A DNA stretch of 59,084 nucleotides, taken from positions 82,433 to 141,516 of the forward strand of contig WIDE01000029.1 in assembly GCA_015039315.1 (NCBI GenBank), given 5' to 3'. Positions 11,829 to 22,820 of this stretch are shown here, one piece after another (position 1 is the first letter of the stretch; each line of letters starts with the position of its first letter). The DNA is from Clavulina sp. PMI_390. Taxonomy: Eukaryota > Basidiomycota > Agaricomycetes > Cantharellales > Hydnaceae. The notes beneath the pieces were generated by a model. It was not told the DNA's origin and did no database searches. It was given only the letters and a program-made list of their open reading frames with translations. A program made the position numbers and the translations under genes.

Positions 11829-14800
11829 TTATTGGTCGCGTGCGTGAACGGGGCAGGCATGTCCACGCTGGAGCCAGGATGACAAACAGTCTGGTAGAGA
11901 ATGGTACGTTAGTTCTAGTTGAAGTAAAAGCTGCAACTACAGCCACTCACGATTGTGGAAGGTGCACAGACAGCTCAAGCGCGCAACAAGAGTAGCTATA
12001 GACGGTCAGGTCAGCGTCGTAGTAATGATGGAGGAAGATTCAGGGCTAACATTTCTCAAACTCTTCCAGGCAGATAACACATTCCGTTCCGATAAGCACA
12101 CTTTCTACAGGTAGCTGTAGGAAAGAATGTCAGATATCAATCAGCAGATGGAACAGGCAAACGTCATAGAAGAACAAACCTTGTAGACAATGTACTTTGC
12201 AGCCTGGCTAGCACCGGGGCCACTGCCTCCGTCTAGGCAGTCTCTCACATGGCGCTCTTGAAGCGCAGCAGGCCCAACGTCAGCGAGGTTCTGTCCGCAT
12301 ACAGGGCAACTGCGCAGTTGGGAGGAACGATGAAACAAATTAGGTAATAAGCTACTCCGTCCATCGTTGAACTGCACAGATAGGGAAAAAAAATGACGTA
12401 CTCGGCAAGATCACTGATCTGCGAACTTTCTTCCCCTCGTCTCATATGGGCTGGCACAGCAAGGCTTGCTTCGCTCACCATGACACCTTCGAGGCCGGTG
12501 CCTCTGGAAGACCGCAGCGGTCCAGGCGCATCGACGTTCACTTCGTCATAGCATGGCTGACACACGCGTTGCATCGACGCAACCGGGCGTCGCTCCTCAG
12601 AAACAAGTGGGGCCGTCGGATCCGTGACAACTTCGCTTCGATCGAGTAGAGCGCGATGCGAGGAGCAGTTATTGCAAAAGACTTTGCCGCATCGGCGACA
12701 GTGCTAAAAAACCAGAGGTCGTAAGCGGGAGGTGTAAATCACGGACGGGCTGCGCTTCAGAGGTTAAACGTACATGCTAGCGAAGGAGTCAGGTCAGTCG
12801 ACGACGTATCGCAATGCGCAGTCAGAAACACTCACCTTGCGGAAGTAGAATGTAAACCTCTTCCTACAGGTCCTGCACTCGCTCACACTAGCATCCCTCT
12901 CCCATGTCGAGTGCATTGAATGCGGGACAGGAGCGTTCGCCCTCGGCGATATGACCTTCTGGGGGGCATCGTGTGTCGGGACACGGAACTCTGCAGCTTG
13001 CGAAAGCGCCGGCGTGAGATCCGCTGGACGAGAGAACGACGATACAGAGCTGGTGCGTGGGCGAGCGAGGCTGAAGTAGTCGGTGTGGTACGAACGGATA
13101 GACGCGGGGCGGGGTGTGCCCGGGGTAGGTGTGGAACTTCCTGGGTAGTGGAAGCTGTCACCATCCGATCCGTCGTCCTCCTCGGCTTCGTCAATGTTGT
13201 CATCTTTGATAGTGGTGCGAATATCATAAGCCGAGGTACCATAGAGAGGCAATCCATAACGTACCTTCAGCAGTGAGGAAGATCCCTTGGGACGATGCTG
13301 CCAGTCGGGTGCGCTCCAGCTCGCGGTTGTACGTATTGATGAGTACCTCAGCCTGCGTCTTCCGATCGACATCGCCATCATCTGCGAAGGGATCAAACAA
13401 TAAACATCACAAAAGTTCGAAGGATAGGATTGACAACGTACTCAAGATGCCCAGCCTCAATTCACTAACTGCTCTGGACAGCTTGTTGATATTCCTCTTC
13501 AAGTCAGCAGGCGCCAAACTTTGGGGGTCGACGTATGGGCTGCCACCACCACCGTTCCTATTCGAATCTTTGCTTCCCGCAAGATATCGTGCCCTTGCAA
13601 CATAGTCGGAATGTTTCGAAAGGACATTCATCGATGCAGAGGACAACTCTACACCTCCACTCTCTGAGGCATCATCAAAGGCGGGAGCGATGTACGGGAT
13701 GAGCTCGCCGGACTCAGCAAGGGAGTACAGCTGACCATCTGGTTCGAGGAACGGAAGGGGTGCAATATCCAAACGACGACGCATGACACGTACCTAGTTG
13801 GAAATGAGAATGGGTTGTCAGTAATGTGAGCTCGTTCCGTGAACAACTGATGAACACTCACCCATCGCCTACGTCTAGCAAAAGACAATTGGGTATTGGC
13901 TGGTGCTTTGCCCTTGCCCTTACCCCTCGGACCCAATAGTGAGGATGACGATGACCTCTGAACAGAGCCAGAAGGGGTGGATGACGTCATTCCGTGGACA
14001 AGACCCGAGCCGGCGAGGAATCGTTCCAGTTGAGCAGGTTGTTCCGCAGTCCACCTATCTTCAGGATCGTCCAAGACTCGGGCGTACTGCCAACCACCAG
14101 TGATGTCAACTCGTGGATCCGTCACATCCAGGGTCCAATCAGACCTGTTCGAGATAATCAAATAAGTCAAAAATCTCGCAACATGTTGGAGGCATAGACG
14201 TACATCCAGAAATGGCTTCGCTCCGCCCCAGTCGGCGCACTGTCAGCACTTGCACTTGGCAATGGAAGAATAAAGCTTTCTTCCAACGATGGCAGTTGCA
14301 CAGTGCTCTTCCATGCTGCCACATGCTGCTTCTTAACCTCATTAGATGATCCGGCAGAAGAACTGCTGGTGGGTGTGGAGGGTGCGGGAGCATTCGACTC
14401 GCCTCCCCAGAGGACGAGCTCAAACGGAGCTCGACGACCCTCTCTCCCAAGGTGGTAAGCAGAAAACTTGGGCCTTCCTCCGTTCGTGGCAAGGGTCTTC
14501 AGCCGACTATCAAGTCGTTGATGTTCATACAGAATGACAGGCACCGAGGTGTGAACAGCCAGGACATTATAGGGGACGGTCGAGTTGGACTTTCTCCAAG
14601 TTTCGAGCTCTGCTTGCTGAAGGACCTATTGATATAAATGGTGTCAGTGAAAGAGGAGCCGCTGTTTCCTTACAGCGATAACCAACCTCGCAGATGTAAA
14701 CCTCAAACACAGCAGCAGCGATGTCGAACGCCGTTTCGCCCCAGTTGTTGCGGACGAGTGGATTTGCCGATCGTTTAGCCAGGAGATACCGAACGACAGG

Positions 14801-15964
14801 CAAATGACCCTTAGACGCGGCATTCACTATACCGGAGGACGATAAGGTACTGTGGAGGAGTGATAAACCAGGTGATACGCACTGAGTGGTGTCCATCCTC
14901 CCTTGCTCTTGAGGTCAACGCCAGGGGTCAGGGTTTCCCCATCTGCCGAATGAACATAATCACAGGCTCCACATTCCTCACAAAGATAGCGCACGACGTC
15001 CAAGTAACCTTTAGACAATGGTGAGCTGAGCACTTTGATGACACAAGCAAAGCAGGAAATACCTTTGGAGCACGCGTTATGCAGAGCAGTATACCCATCA
15101 CCGTCTGGAGCATGTACGTCGGCCTTACCAAGTGGCAAGTTCAAGACGTATTTCACAATGTCGAAGTGGCCGTTCAATGCGGCTTTGTGAAGACCGGTCT
15201 TTGACAGAACCATGAGCCTTAGATTCAATGTTCACATAGTGAGGGTTCGCACCTCTCCCTCTTTATCTTCCAAGTCGGCCATTGCTCCACAGTCCTCTAT
15301 CACTGTGAAAGATCATCGCATAAGATTAAAAAAAAATTGAACATGTCAGCGCGATAAGGAGGACTGCACTTACACCATCGTGCGATCTCTAGATGCCCGC
15401 GACTGCAGGCGGCATGTAACGGGGTAAGCCCAGTCCTCGATGTTGCATCATTCGCCAGAGCAAATGCGCCAATTCCTTGGTCTTCCTCGGCCGTTCTGAA
15501 TAATCGTCGAAGCTGTGTCATATCGCCAGAGGAGGCCGCCCCGTAGATTGCTTCAAGCTGGGCCGGGGATGGGGTGGGGACAGCTGGCTCTGTTGGTACA
15601 GGTATGGAGAGTGGTTGCTCCGACTGGTGAGCAGGAGGGGATGCAGGAGATACGACTGAGGGCGATGCTGATGCCCCAGGATATGAAAAGGAGTCAGTAT
15701 ACTCCTCAGTAGTATCGCCCGTAGTTTCTTCATGACAAAAGAGCACATGTGTGAGCTCAAACGCGGAAACCCAATCATCGACAGACCCGACGAACCTTGC
15801 GCTGGGTAGACAAATTCTTCGTCATCATCATAGTCTGTCATGGGTGTTCGTGCGGAGGCCGCTGGCTGAACAGCAGTTTGCAAAGGGTCTAATGAGGCAT
15901 TCTGGTGACCATCGTTCGCATCCTCGTGCTGGACGTCGCCCCAAACAGGTGCTGCAGTGTCCAT
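11829..15964 (-). CDS. Ankyrin - dysferlin-like - FYVE - RING protein (putative E3 ligase)
   Basis: Sixteen exons joined by fifteen short introns, roughly 1,050 aa. Order of modules: an acidic Pro/Ser-rich N-terminus; four or five ankyrin repeats (about 14690-15500; for example GLTPLHAACSRGHLEIARW and GGWTPLMNAASKGHL); a middle part with YEHQRL, then DWTLDV...GWQYA...W and RRRRWVRVMRRR, the tryptophan/arginine pattern of the DysF domain of Pex23/dysferlin-type proteins; a FYVE finger (about 12600-12900) with WERD (WxxD), RKHCRRCG and RVC; a short CPVCGQNL zinc-finger-like segment; and a C-terminal RING-H2-like finger starting ECVICLEEF and ending HACPVHARDQ. FYVE domains bind PI3P on endosomes and RING fingers recruit E2 enzymes, as in yeast Pib1. 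The first His of the FYVE RRHHC motif is Lys here. A role as an endosomal or vacuolar ubiquitin ligase is inferred. The start at 15964 is the first ATG of the open frame. Confidence 0.8.
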
Positions 15965-16735
15965 CGAATCTCACGAATCTCGAGGCTTGGGAGTACTGGC
16001 GTCACACAAGAGGGTATGCTGTAGTGGGAGGGAAGAAAGTCGAGGGGTGACTTTCAGAGGTCCGGGTTAGGGGAGGTGGGCAGCAACAGGCAGAGGACCG
16101 AAAACTCGAGGCCTGGCCACTGGCAGACAAACGGAAGGCCGCTTTGTCACGCGTTCAGGATGGCTGTCACACGCTCCTTCGCCATCTCTCCAAAATGTTC
16201 GGCATGCTGTGTCGATGCATCCCCCGCATTGTTAAATAAATAATTTTTTTATTCGATTTCGTTTTCAATAATTACTACAACATTCAATGCTGCCTAAGAC
16301 AAGAACAAAACGTTCTGTGAACATGAGTCCGAGGGAAGGTGGGTGAGAGTCCATGCTACTCATTGTAAGACGCTTCCAGAGCGCAGCACTTGGCTAGAAT
16401 AGAGCGAAAGACAGTGGGGGGCGTTAAAGATTTCGTGAGTGAGGTAACGGGCTGGACATGAAGAAGCCAAGAGGTAATGGCGAAGGGGGAACGGCCATGA
16501 TTCCTGGCGGAACATACTGGGTCAGACGAGGGGTGTGGATAGGGGAGAGGTGGAGATAGTAGAAGGGTTTCAGTTTGAATCGCGGGTAGAGGTTGACATC
16601 AACTTACAATACAACGAGGCCGACAGGGCACAGATCACCAACTAGGGGTATGCAAATAAACGGGGGTCATGTTACTCTACGAGAGCTATAGGGATAACAT
16701 CAGTTTGAGCTATGAAGGACTATGGAGGGGAGGAC
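15965..16735. other. Spacer with duplicated flank
   Basis: Contains the promoter of the FYVE-RING gene, then the 3' region of the first Clr2-like gene with a GTAAGT donor-like site after the stop (near 16612, minus strand) and an AATAAA-rich poly(A) region near 16250. Bases 16120-16280 are repeated at 18911-19085. Confidence 0.5.
16120..16280. repeat. Duplicated 3' flank, copy 1
   Basis: Direct repeat of 18911-19085. Shared landmarks in the same order are a GACAAAC segment, GCTGTCACAC, CTCCTTC, CATGC, the perfect TGTCGATGCATCC block, an A/T-rich AATAATTTTT-like run and TTTCAATAATT. It lies downstream of the first Clr2-like gene, so gene and flank were duplicated together. Confidence 0.65.
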
Positions 16736-17560
16736 TTAATTGACGGTTGAAGCGATGGGTTTGGGGGTCGTTGGCCCATCGCTCGCTGGCGCATCCCAAG
16801 AACTGCACCTGAAGCACGTACAACGCTTCGCCCTGCCCATCACGAGCCAGTGGAGATGGGGGATGTACTCTCTGGTGGACGTGAACTCTTTGACATGAGC
16901 AGAGCCACAGATGTAGGTGTCGTAGTGGGCTCGGACAGGTTCATCCGAGTCACTGTTGTCCCCTCGCCAGGATTGGAAGACGGCGTAACCATCTGGGAGG
17001 TGCGTTACACGGTAGCCATCGACCCCGTTGACAGTCGTGGCGACGTGGGACGATCGAGAGGCACCATCCTCCCGTTTCAGTTGGAGTGATTCTCCTCGAA
17101 GTTCCGCGCGTCTGTAGGCTTCCAATCCGTTGCCAAGAGTTTCAAAGGCTCGACGCATTGTGACATCGCGTCGCTGCCTCTCCATTGTTGTGCATTTCTT
17201 GTTTGCCCTGGCATCGTCAATTTGAAATATCCCCTTCTTTCCGGGAATTCCTGCATGAGATGCCAAAGCCTTTGGCCAGTGCGCCATAGACGCGTCAGAT
17301 ATTCCATCGGGTAAGTCTATAACTCGTGTACTACTGATGCGGGGGACATTTGACACCAGAGATACACGTTTTGTCGCGTCATACGCGTCCTGAGTTATCT
17401 TGTTACGCCATTTGACCTTTCGACGCTTCTCGACTGGACGGATGGCCTTTGAGCCTGGCGGCCATCGATGTGGTTTGGGTGGTGTATTCTTCGGGTACGC
17501 AAGCCGTAACACTGGGTGATCACCATTGACAGGAGTGCAACGATTCTCTTTACCCGCCAT
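16736..17560 (-). CDS. Clr2-like (cryptic loci regulator 2 N-terminal domain) protein, copy 1
   Basis: Single-exon, 274 aa. The start at 17560 (MAGKENR) is fixed by the paralog at 20541; the frame is open further upstream, but the extension is low-complexity and not conserved. The N-terminal 100 residues are basic (KPHRWPPGS, KWRNKITQDAYDA). Then come the family block IDDARANKKCT, the helix ETLGNGLEAYRRAELRGESL, LPDGYAVFQ, YDTYICGSAHVKEF, YIPHLHWL, and a final CTCFRC cysteine pair. The last part, a tyrosine-rich sheet, PHLxWL and CxCxxC, is the pattern I associate with the N-terminal domain of Clr2, a silencing factor of the fission-yeast SHREC complex. No C-terminal Clr2 half is present. A TATA box lies at 17794-17804 (minus). 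Chromatin function is inferred only. Confidence 0.65.
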   Translation of the reverse strand: MAGKENRCTPVNGDHPVLRLAYPKNTPPKPHRWPPGSKAIRPVEKRRKVKWRNKITQDAYDATKRVSLVSNVPRISSTRVIDLPDGISDASMAHWPKALASHAGIPGKKGIFQIDDARANKKCTTMERQRRDVTMRRAFETLGNGLEAYRRAELRGESLQLKREDGASRSSHVATTVNGVDGYRVTHLPDGYAVFQSWRGDNSDSDEPVRAHYDTYICGSAHVKEFTSTREYIPHLHWLVMGRAKRCTCFRCSSWDAPASDGPTTPKPIASTVN

Positions 17561-19737
17561 CAGCAAACGTAGGCAACGGCCGGGATCAGAATGGTAGAGG
17601 AGTGAGAAAGGGTTCGGAGGTAGGGATGAAAAGGGAGAGGAACAGAGAGAGGTGGGAGAAGAGGTACGGAAAGAGAGCTTCGGAGAGAGGCAGGGAGAGG
17701 GGTGGAGGAAGAGGAAGAGGAGGAGAAAGTTTGTGGAAGCCCAATGTAACGAGTACAAAGTGCGACGGGGGTTTATCCCAAGATACATGGGGCCCTTATA
17801 TACCTTGCAGCCATTGAACCACGTGTTAGAGGTCGGTGACTCGCTTGCCCATCAATCTTCTATTAAATTCAGCACGAGGGAGGAGCATTTGGGATCGGGA
17901 TCGGGAGTATTCATTAGCGGCTGTGCACGAACCTGGGTCAATCAAGGTTGAAGTCTCCCTGGTTGTGTACAATGCTCCATCGGGCGGCAAGGCGATCTGT
18001 GAGAAATAATATGCGCGTGACAACCTCGCTGTCGCTGAGGTGGAGTTCGGCTGCCCACAACTGTCAGATGGAGGATAAAAGTGTTTCGTGTTTAGGACTT
18101 CAGGGAGGCCTAGAAGCAACGCAGCTCCCGAAAAAGCATTGGCTCCGCCAACTGATACTATTGGAGACGAATGTCAAACAATCGCAGATCCATATAATTT
18201 GGTGCTTTGGGCGGTGCCTTTTCAGCCGTCCTGCACGAGCAGCGCTCGCGTCACCCAGAAGTAAGACTTCTCTGTGGTGCATACTGGTTTTTCGAGTTTA
18301 CCACAATAACGCTATTTCCTTGAGATCAGCAAATGTTCTAGTTACCCCTTTACTCCTCTACGTGACGGGAACAGCAGGTCAGGAGGAGTCGCTGTATCTA
18401 CCAGGGGTGCTTCCATCGGCGCTGCACTTTCAACCCTGACGGATGCTCCGCACGATCGCTCGATCTCTTTTCACTGTATTGGAGCACAATAAATTCATGA
18501 TTTGTATCTGCAGTGATTTTTTTTCGACACCTCGGCTCATCGCTAGGTGACGGGTGTGTGGTTGTGGAGTTCAAGCACAATCGAAAAGAATTCGATGAAT
18601 TCGCAAGAATTGAGTGGGGCTCTCCCCATACGGCCCGCCCCAACGACGACATAGGAGTCTCTACGGAAAATCCTCTAACAATCACGGCTCCACGGTCTCG
18701 TAATTTCGACGTCTCCATCAGCTGTCAATGCCCAAATGGTTGTTAGATCGCAATAAGATTTACAAATAAAAATGCTTCGTTATCTGATGTTCTGCGCTCC
18801 AGGCTTCGCCTTTGGATATTGCCGGGCCGAATAGGGAGACTAAAACTGTGCGATCGTGGATCGCCATTACCCGATATATGCTACATTATACAAGGTTCGA
18901 AAAATGATGCCTGGCGGCTGACAAACAAAGCGAAGGTCGCTCTGTGACTCGCTCAGATCAGCTGTCACACACTCCTTCTCCATCTCCGGGATGTTCAACA
19001 TGCCGTGTCGATGCATCCTCCGTACGATTAGACAAATATTTTTATTCAACTTGATCACCATGGCTAATTTCAATAATTTCTTACGAAAGAGCCAGCGATC
19101 TCCCATACATGAGCTCAAGTGCAAGGGGTGAGGGCTGAACAACTCGCTGGATGCCCTCATATTCGATTTAATACATAATTGATATTCGATTGTGTCTCAC
19201 AGGTAGAATAGTTTTACAATTTTTTTTCTGACACAAGGGTGAGTACTGTATGACATTGCTAGTGTCGTACAGAGTAGTCCCATTGAGGGGACAAGAGTCC
19301 ATGTTACAGATTGTAACAAAAGTACGAGAGTAGTCGTAGGCTAGTACGGGCTAAAGGGAATCTCAAGGAATATGGAGAACGCAGGGGAGGGGACAGAGTC
19401 AATAAGTAGGGTACGGCCACGGGAGGAAAAGGGACAAAACATAACACGGGGGATTGCGCACGAGGGAGCGGCCAGCTTTATCGATTGGGTATGGCGAGAT
19501 GGATGGGACATCATTATAGGACAGAGATCGGGAATTAGCTTGAGTTGCACAAAAGCATATGGCGTCAACTCACAATAGATAGGTATGTGGGGGGAACAGT
19601 AGAGATATATACCACCGTCATCATCATGTGTAACGTGAGGCTACGTGGTAGCGCACGCTCGCGGGGGCTGCAGGGGGGACGTCAGCTCGAGTCGCTGAGG
19701 TTGATGGGGGTGCACTTAGCTTGATAGCTGTGTCTGT
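17561..19737. other. Spacer between Clr2-like copies 1 and 2
   Basis: Includes a TATA box for copy 1 (TATATAAGG, minus, near 17794-17804), a purine-rich strand at 17580-17750, the second copy of the duplicated flank (18911-19085) and the 3' region of copy 2. Small open frames within it look like chance frames. No other gene is supported. Confidence 0.5.
18911..19085. repeat. Duplicated 3' flank, copy 2
   Basis: Diverged direct repeat of 16120-16280, lying downstream of Clr2-like copy 2. Spacing between the two flanks is about 2.8 kb, close to the spacing of the two genes (about 3.0 kb), which marks one tandem segmental duplication. Confidence 0.65.
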
Positions 19738-20541
19738 TCATTTGGATGTAGTTGGTCTGCCCTTGGTGTAGTGGTGACTGCACCAAAAACACGTGCAGGG
19801 CTTCGCCTTCCGTGTATAGAGCCAGTAGAGGTGCGGGATGAACTCCTTGGTGGACCTGAACTCTTTGACGTGGGCGGAGCCGCAGATGTAGGTATCGTGG
19901 CGGACTCGGAGAAGCTCGTCAACACTGTCGCTTCCCCAGGTTTGGAAGATTGCGTATCCATCTGGGAGATGCTCTATACGGAAGCCATCGACCCCATTGA
20001 TAGCTGTAGACACGTGAGAAGTCCGAGGAGCGCCATCCTCCCATTTGATTTCGAGTGGCTCTCCTCGAAGTTCTGCACGTGTATATGCTTCGATTCCATT
20101 ACCGAGGGCCTCGAGTACTTGGGATACTTTATTGTTGCGCCTCTTTCTCTCCGTAATGGAACAGTTATTGTTTGACTTGACATCATCAATGCGGAAAATT
20201 CCCTTCCTTCCAGGAATATCAGCGTGACGTGCCAAAGCCTTTGGCCAATGTATGGACGAGGCATCAGAGATTCCACTAGGTAATTTTACAATTCGCGTAC
20301 TGCGGGTATGGCGGCCATTTGGCACCAGACGGTTACGTTTGGCCGCATTGTAGGCGTCCTGAGTTATTTTATTACGGAATCTAACATTCGGACGCTTCTG
20401 TGGTGTCTGGACGGGCTGTGAACCGGGGGGCCAATGGTGTGGCTTGCGTGGCAGCTCTGGTGGCGTCACCTCCGTGCTCATCAGCCGGAACACGGGGTGT
20501 TTGAAGTCAACTAGAGCGCCACGGTTCTCCTTGCCCGCCAT
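19738..20541 (-). CDS. Clr2-like protein, copy 2
   Basis: Single-exon, 267 aa, starting MAGKENRG. It shares the whole length with copy 1: KPHHWPPGS, NKITQDAYNAAKR, IDDVKSNNNCS, LEALGNGIEAYTRAELRGE, HLPDGYAIFQTW, YDTYICGSAHVKEF, FIPHLYWL and the terminal CTCFWC. The copies differ by many point changes but few indels, so both frames have been kept open since duplication, which suggests that both are in use. A TATA box lies at 20666-20676 (minus). A GTGAGT site soon after the stop aligns with a GTAAGT after copy 1 and could start a 3'-UTR intron. Function is inferred as for copy 1. Confidence 0.65.
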   Translation of the reverse strand: MAGKENRGALVDFKHPVFRLMSTEVTPPELPRKPHHWPPGSQPVQTPQKRPNVRFRNKITQDAYNAAKRNRLVPNGRHTRSTRIVKLPSGISDASSIHWPKALARHADIPGRKGIFRIDDVKSNNNCSITERKRRNNKVSQVLEALGNGIEAYTRAELRGEPLEIKWEDGAPRTSHVSTAINGVDGFRIEHLPDGYAIFQTWGSDSVDELLRVRHDTYICGSAHVKEFRSTKEFIPHLYWLYTRKAKPCTCFWCSHHYTKGRPTTSK

Positions 20542-21878
20542 AGCTAAATAGGGCTAACTTGAGGGATTACAAGGGGAGGGGTTGGTATGAAGTTCAAATC
20601 GTCCGATGTAAACAAGTACAAAGGATGATGATGGGGGGGAGTGTAAAGTGCAGTGACCCCAGCCGCTATATATACCCCAGCGTGTAATTACGTAAGCATT
20701 TCGCATACCCAATATCTTGACCGGCTTATCAAGCCCATCACGTAATCAAGGACAGGATTGGCCATCAAAGATGGATGATGATGGTAGTTGGGGGGGACAG
20801 GCCAAAAAAAATAGCACAACAATGTCGACTGGTGGCTGTGCATCCCCCAGGCACGCTTCGGATACGGCGGCGGATGCGGATGCGCCGTGGAGCAGCATCG
20901 GAGTACGACGGAATCAATCCGCGGTTTGACCGCGGCTGCCCCGTACACCATCTGCAAATAGGTTTCTGTGATATACAGACTGGGTGGAAACAATCTAAGC
21001 AGTGCGAGACTTTACTGATATCGTAAGGACCAACAGGCTGGCTTTGTGGGATCCAACCTCCAATTGGAACGAGAACTTGGGACTTCGAGAACACAATGTG
21101 TGGGAAGATCCTTGATTCTCTGCCGTGGCTGTGCGTACGGGAACACTGGAATCGACTTCCCAAGGCGACGGTGGTTGTTGTGGGACACACTCCGACCGAC
21201 TCTTCTTGTCGTTCGCGACACGCTTCTACTAGACGGCCTCTGCGGTTGGCAAATGGCAAATTTCAAAAAGGGGCAGTACGGAGGATGCAAAGAATGCTCA
21301 GTATATACACGAAAGCCTCCCCCGAGAAAAAAGAGTTTATAATGAGCTGCAACCATTCTAGCTTCTGCACTGAACTGGTAACGCAAGTAGTGATTTGCCA
21401 TGCCCAACACTAGCGCTTCCAAAGCGTGCTTCCCATGTTCTTATATATTCGGCACGCCCCATTAGTGAGAAATAAGACTGCGCAATAGTAAGTGCTTTCG
21501 GATTCAAGCAACGCTATTCACTCGAAGTTTCCAGGAATGGACAAAGAAGGATAGGTAATCAATCAATCAATCAGGCATCCTGAGAGGATAGTGTACACAG
21601 GTCTAGAATGCACGTCTAGACGACAATAAATTACACAGCTCAATACGAATAGTACAAAAATAACTGAAACGGACAGGGAAAGGGGGCGGTTGGGGGAGGG
21701 AGGTAGAGGAGGGGGGAGGGTTGAGGTTTGGGAGAGCATTAGGAATGAATGCAGCCGCCACAGATCGACGAAGAGGGGTAGTGTAAGACGGCGAGGGTGG
21801 CTGTGATGAATGTGGATGGGCTCAAAAGGTCCTGTGGAAGAGCATATTGAGGCATCGACTTACACGAACGAACAAAGA
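20542..21878. other. Spacer between Clr2-like copies 2 and 3
   Basis: No coding exon is recognised. It holds the promoter of copy 2, several overlapping short chance frames around 20765-21420 and a short tandem AATC repeat near 21560. A GTAAGTCGATGCC site just after copy 3 resembles the post-stop donors of copies 1 and 2. Confidence 0.45.
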
Positions 21879-22820
21879 TTAATGCCCCGATCCCATGTTA
21901 CATGCAACAGGAAGCTGTTCCGATTTCACCGAAGGAGGCTTAAGGGATAAAATGAGCTTTGAGGCACCAACTGCCAGAGTTTCCCGTTGAGCACTCACGA
22001 GGTTGACGACTGTGTCCATGGGTCTGGACGTGTTTGACCTGATCTTCGTTCCTCCACCTCCGCATTGGAAGCACACGCAAGGTTCGACCATCCCAGTGGA
22101 GAGCCAGTGGAGATGGGGGACGAACTCCCTGGCCGACGTAAACTCCTTGACATGCGCAGAACCGCAGATGTATGTGCTGTAGCGAAGGAGCTCGCCATTC
22201 TTGCCTTCTCGCCGAGCTTGAAAGACGGCATAGCCATCCGGTAGTCGCGCCAAACGATAGCCAGAGGCACCGTTAATGGGTGTGGCCACACGAGACGACC
22301 GAGAGGTCCCATCCTTCCGCTTCAGCTGAAGGGATTCCCCTCGAAGTTCCGCTCTCTTGTATGCCATCAATCCTTTGCCAAGGGTCTTGAACAACCTCAA
22401 CATAGTGTCTCTTCGCCTTTTCCTCTCTGTCATGGTGCATTTTTTATTCGCGTCGTCATCATCGATGCGAAACATTCCCGGCTTCCCAGGCATTCCGACA
22501 TCGGAATCCAAGCTCTTTGGCCAATATGCTGGAGATGCATCAGTTATTCCCTTCGGTAACTCTACAATTCGTGCGCGGCTGGTGCGACGTCCCTCAAGCA
22601 CCGGTTGTGCACGCCTTGCAATATTATATGCTTTTTGAGTTACTTTACTATGGAATCGTCTGGGTGATGCAGCTTTAAGCGCTGGGCGCGAAGGTCTCTG
22701 GACCAGCGGCCATGCATGTGGCTTACGAGGGGGATTCTCGGATATCATCTTTGGGTACAGAATACGAAATACGGGATGATTTACATCAACAAAAACATCA
22801 CGATCATTCATATTCAACAT
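21879..22820 (-). CDS. Clr2-like protein, copy 3
   Basis: Open frame of 313 aa starting MLNMNDRD. It aligns with copies 1 and 2 from the N-terminal DVNHPVFRI through KPHAWP, KVTQKAYNIARR, IDDDDANKKCT, FKTLGKGLMAYKRAELRGE, LPDGYAVFQ, YSTYICGSAHVKEF, FVPHLHWL and CVCFQC. It is the most diverged member of the array. After the point where copy 1 stops (…TVN), this frame continues about 30 residues through a good GTGAGTGC donor (near 21997), so the true C-terminus may be spliced instead. A TATA-like element lies near 22945-22954 (minus). Its upstream neighbour is the assembly gap, so further copies may be hidden. Confidence 0.62.
   Translation of the reverse strand: MLNMNDRDVFVDVNHPVFRILYPKMISENPPRKPHAWPLVQRPSRPALKAASPRRFHSKVTQKAYNIARRAQPVLEGRRTSRARIVELPKGITDASPAYWPKSLDSDVGMPGKPGMFRIDDDDANKKCTMTERKRRRDTMLRLFKTLGKGLMAYKRAELRGESLQLKRKDGTSRSSRVATPINGASGYRLARLPDGYAVFQARREGKNGELLRYSTYICGSAHVKEFTSAREFVPHLHWLSTGMVEPCVCFQCGGGGTKIRSNTSRPMDTVVNLVSAQRETLAVGASKLILSLKPPSVKSEQLPVACNMGSGH

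Noticed and set aside
17561..17788. N-terminal extension of Clr2-like copy 1 to an upstream ATG
   Set aside because: The extension is Leu/Ser/Pro low-complexity, overlaps the TATA and leader region, and is absent in copies 2 and 3.
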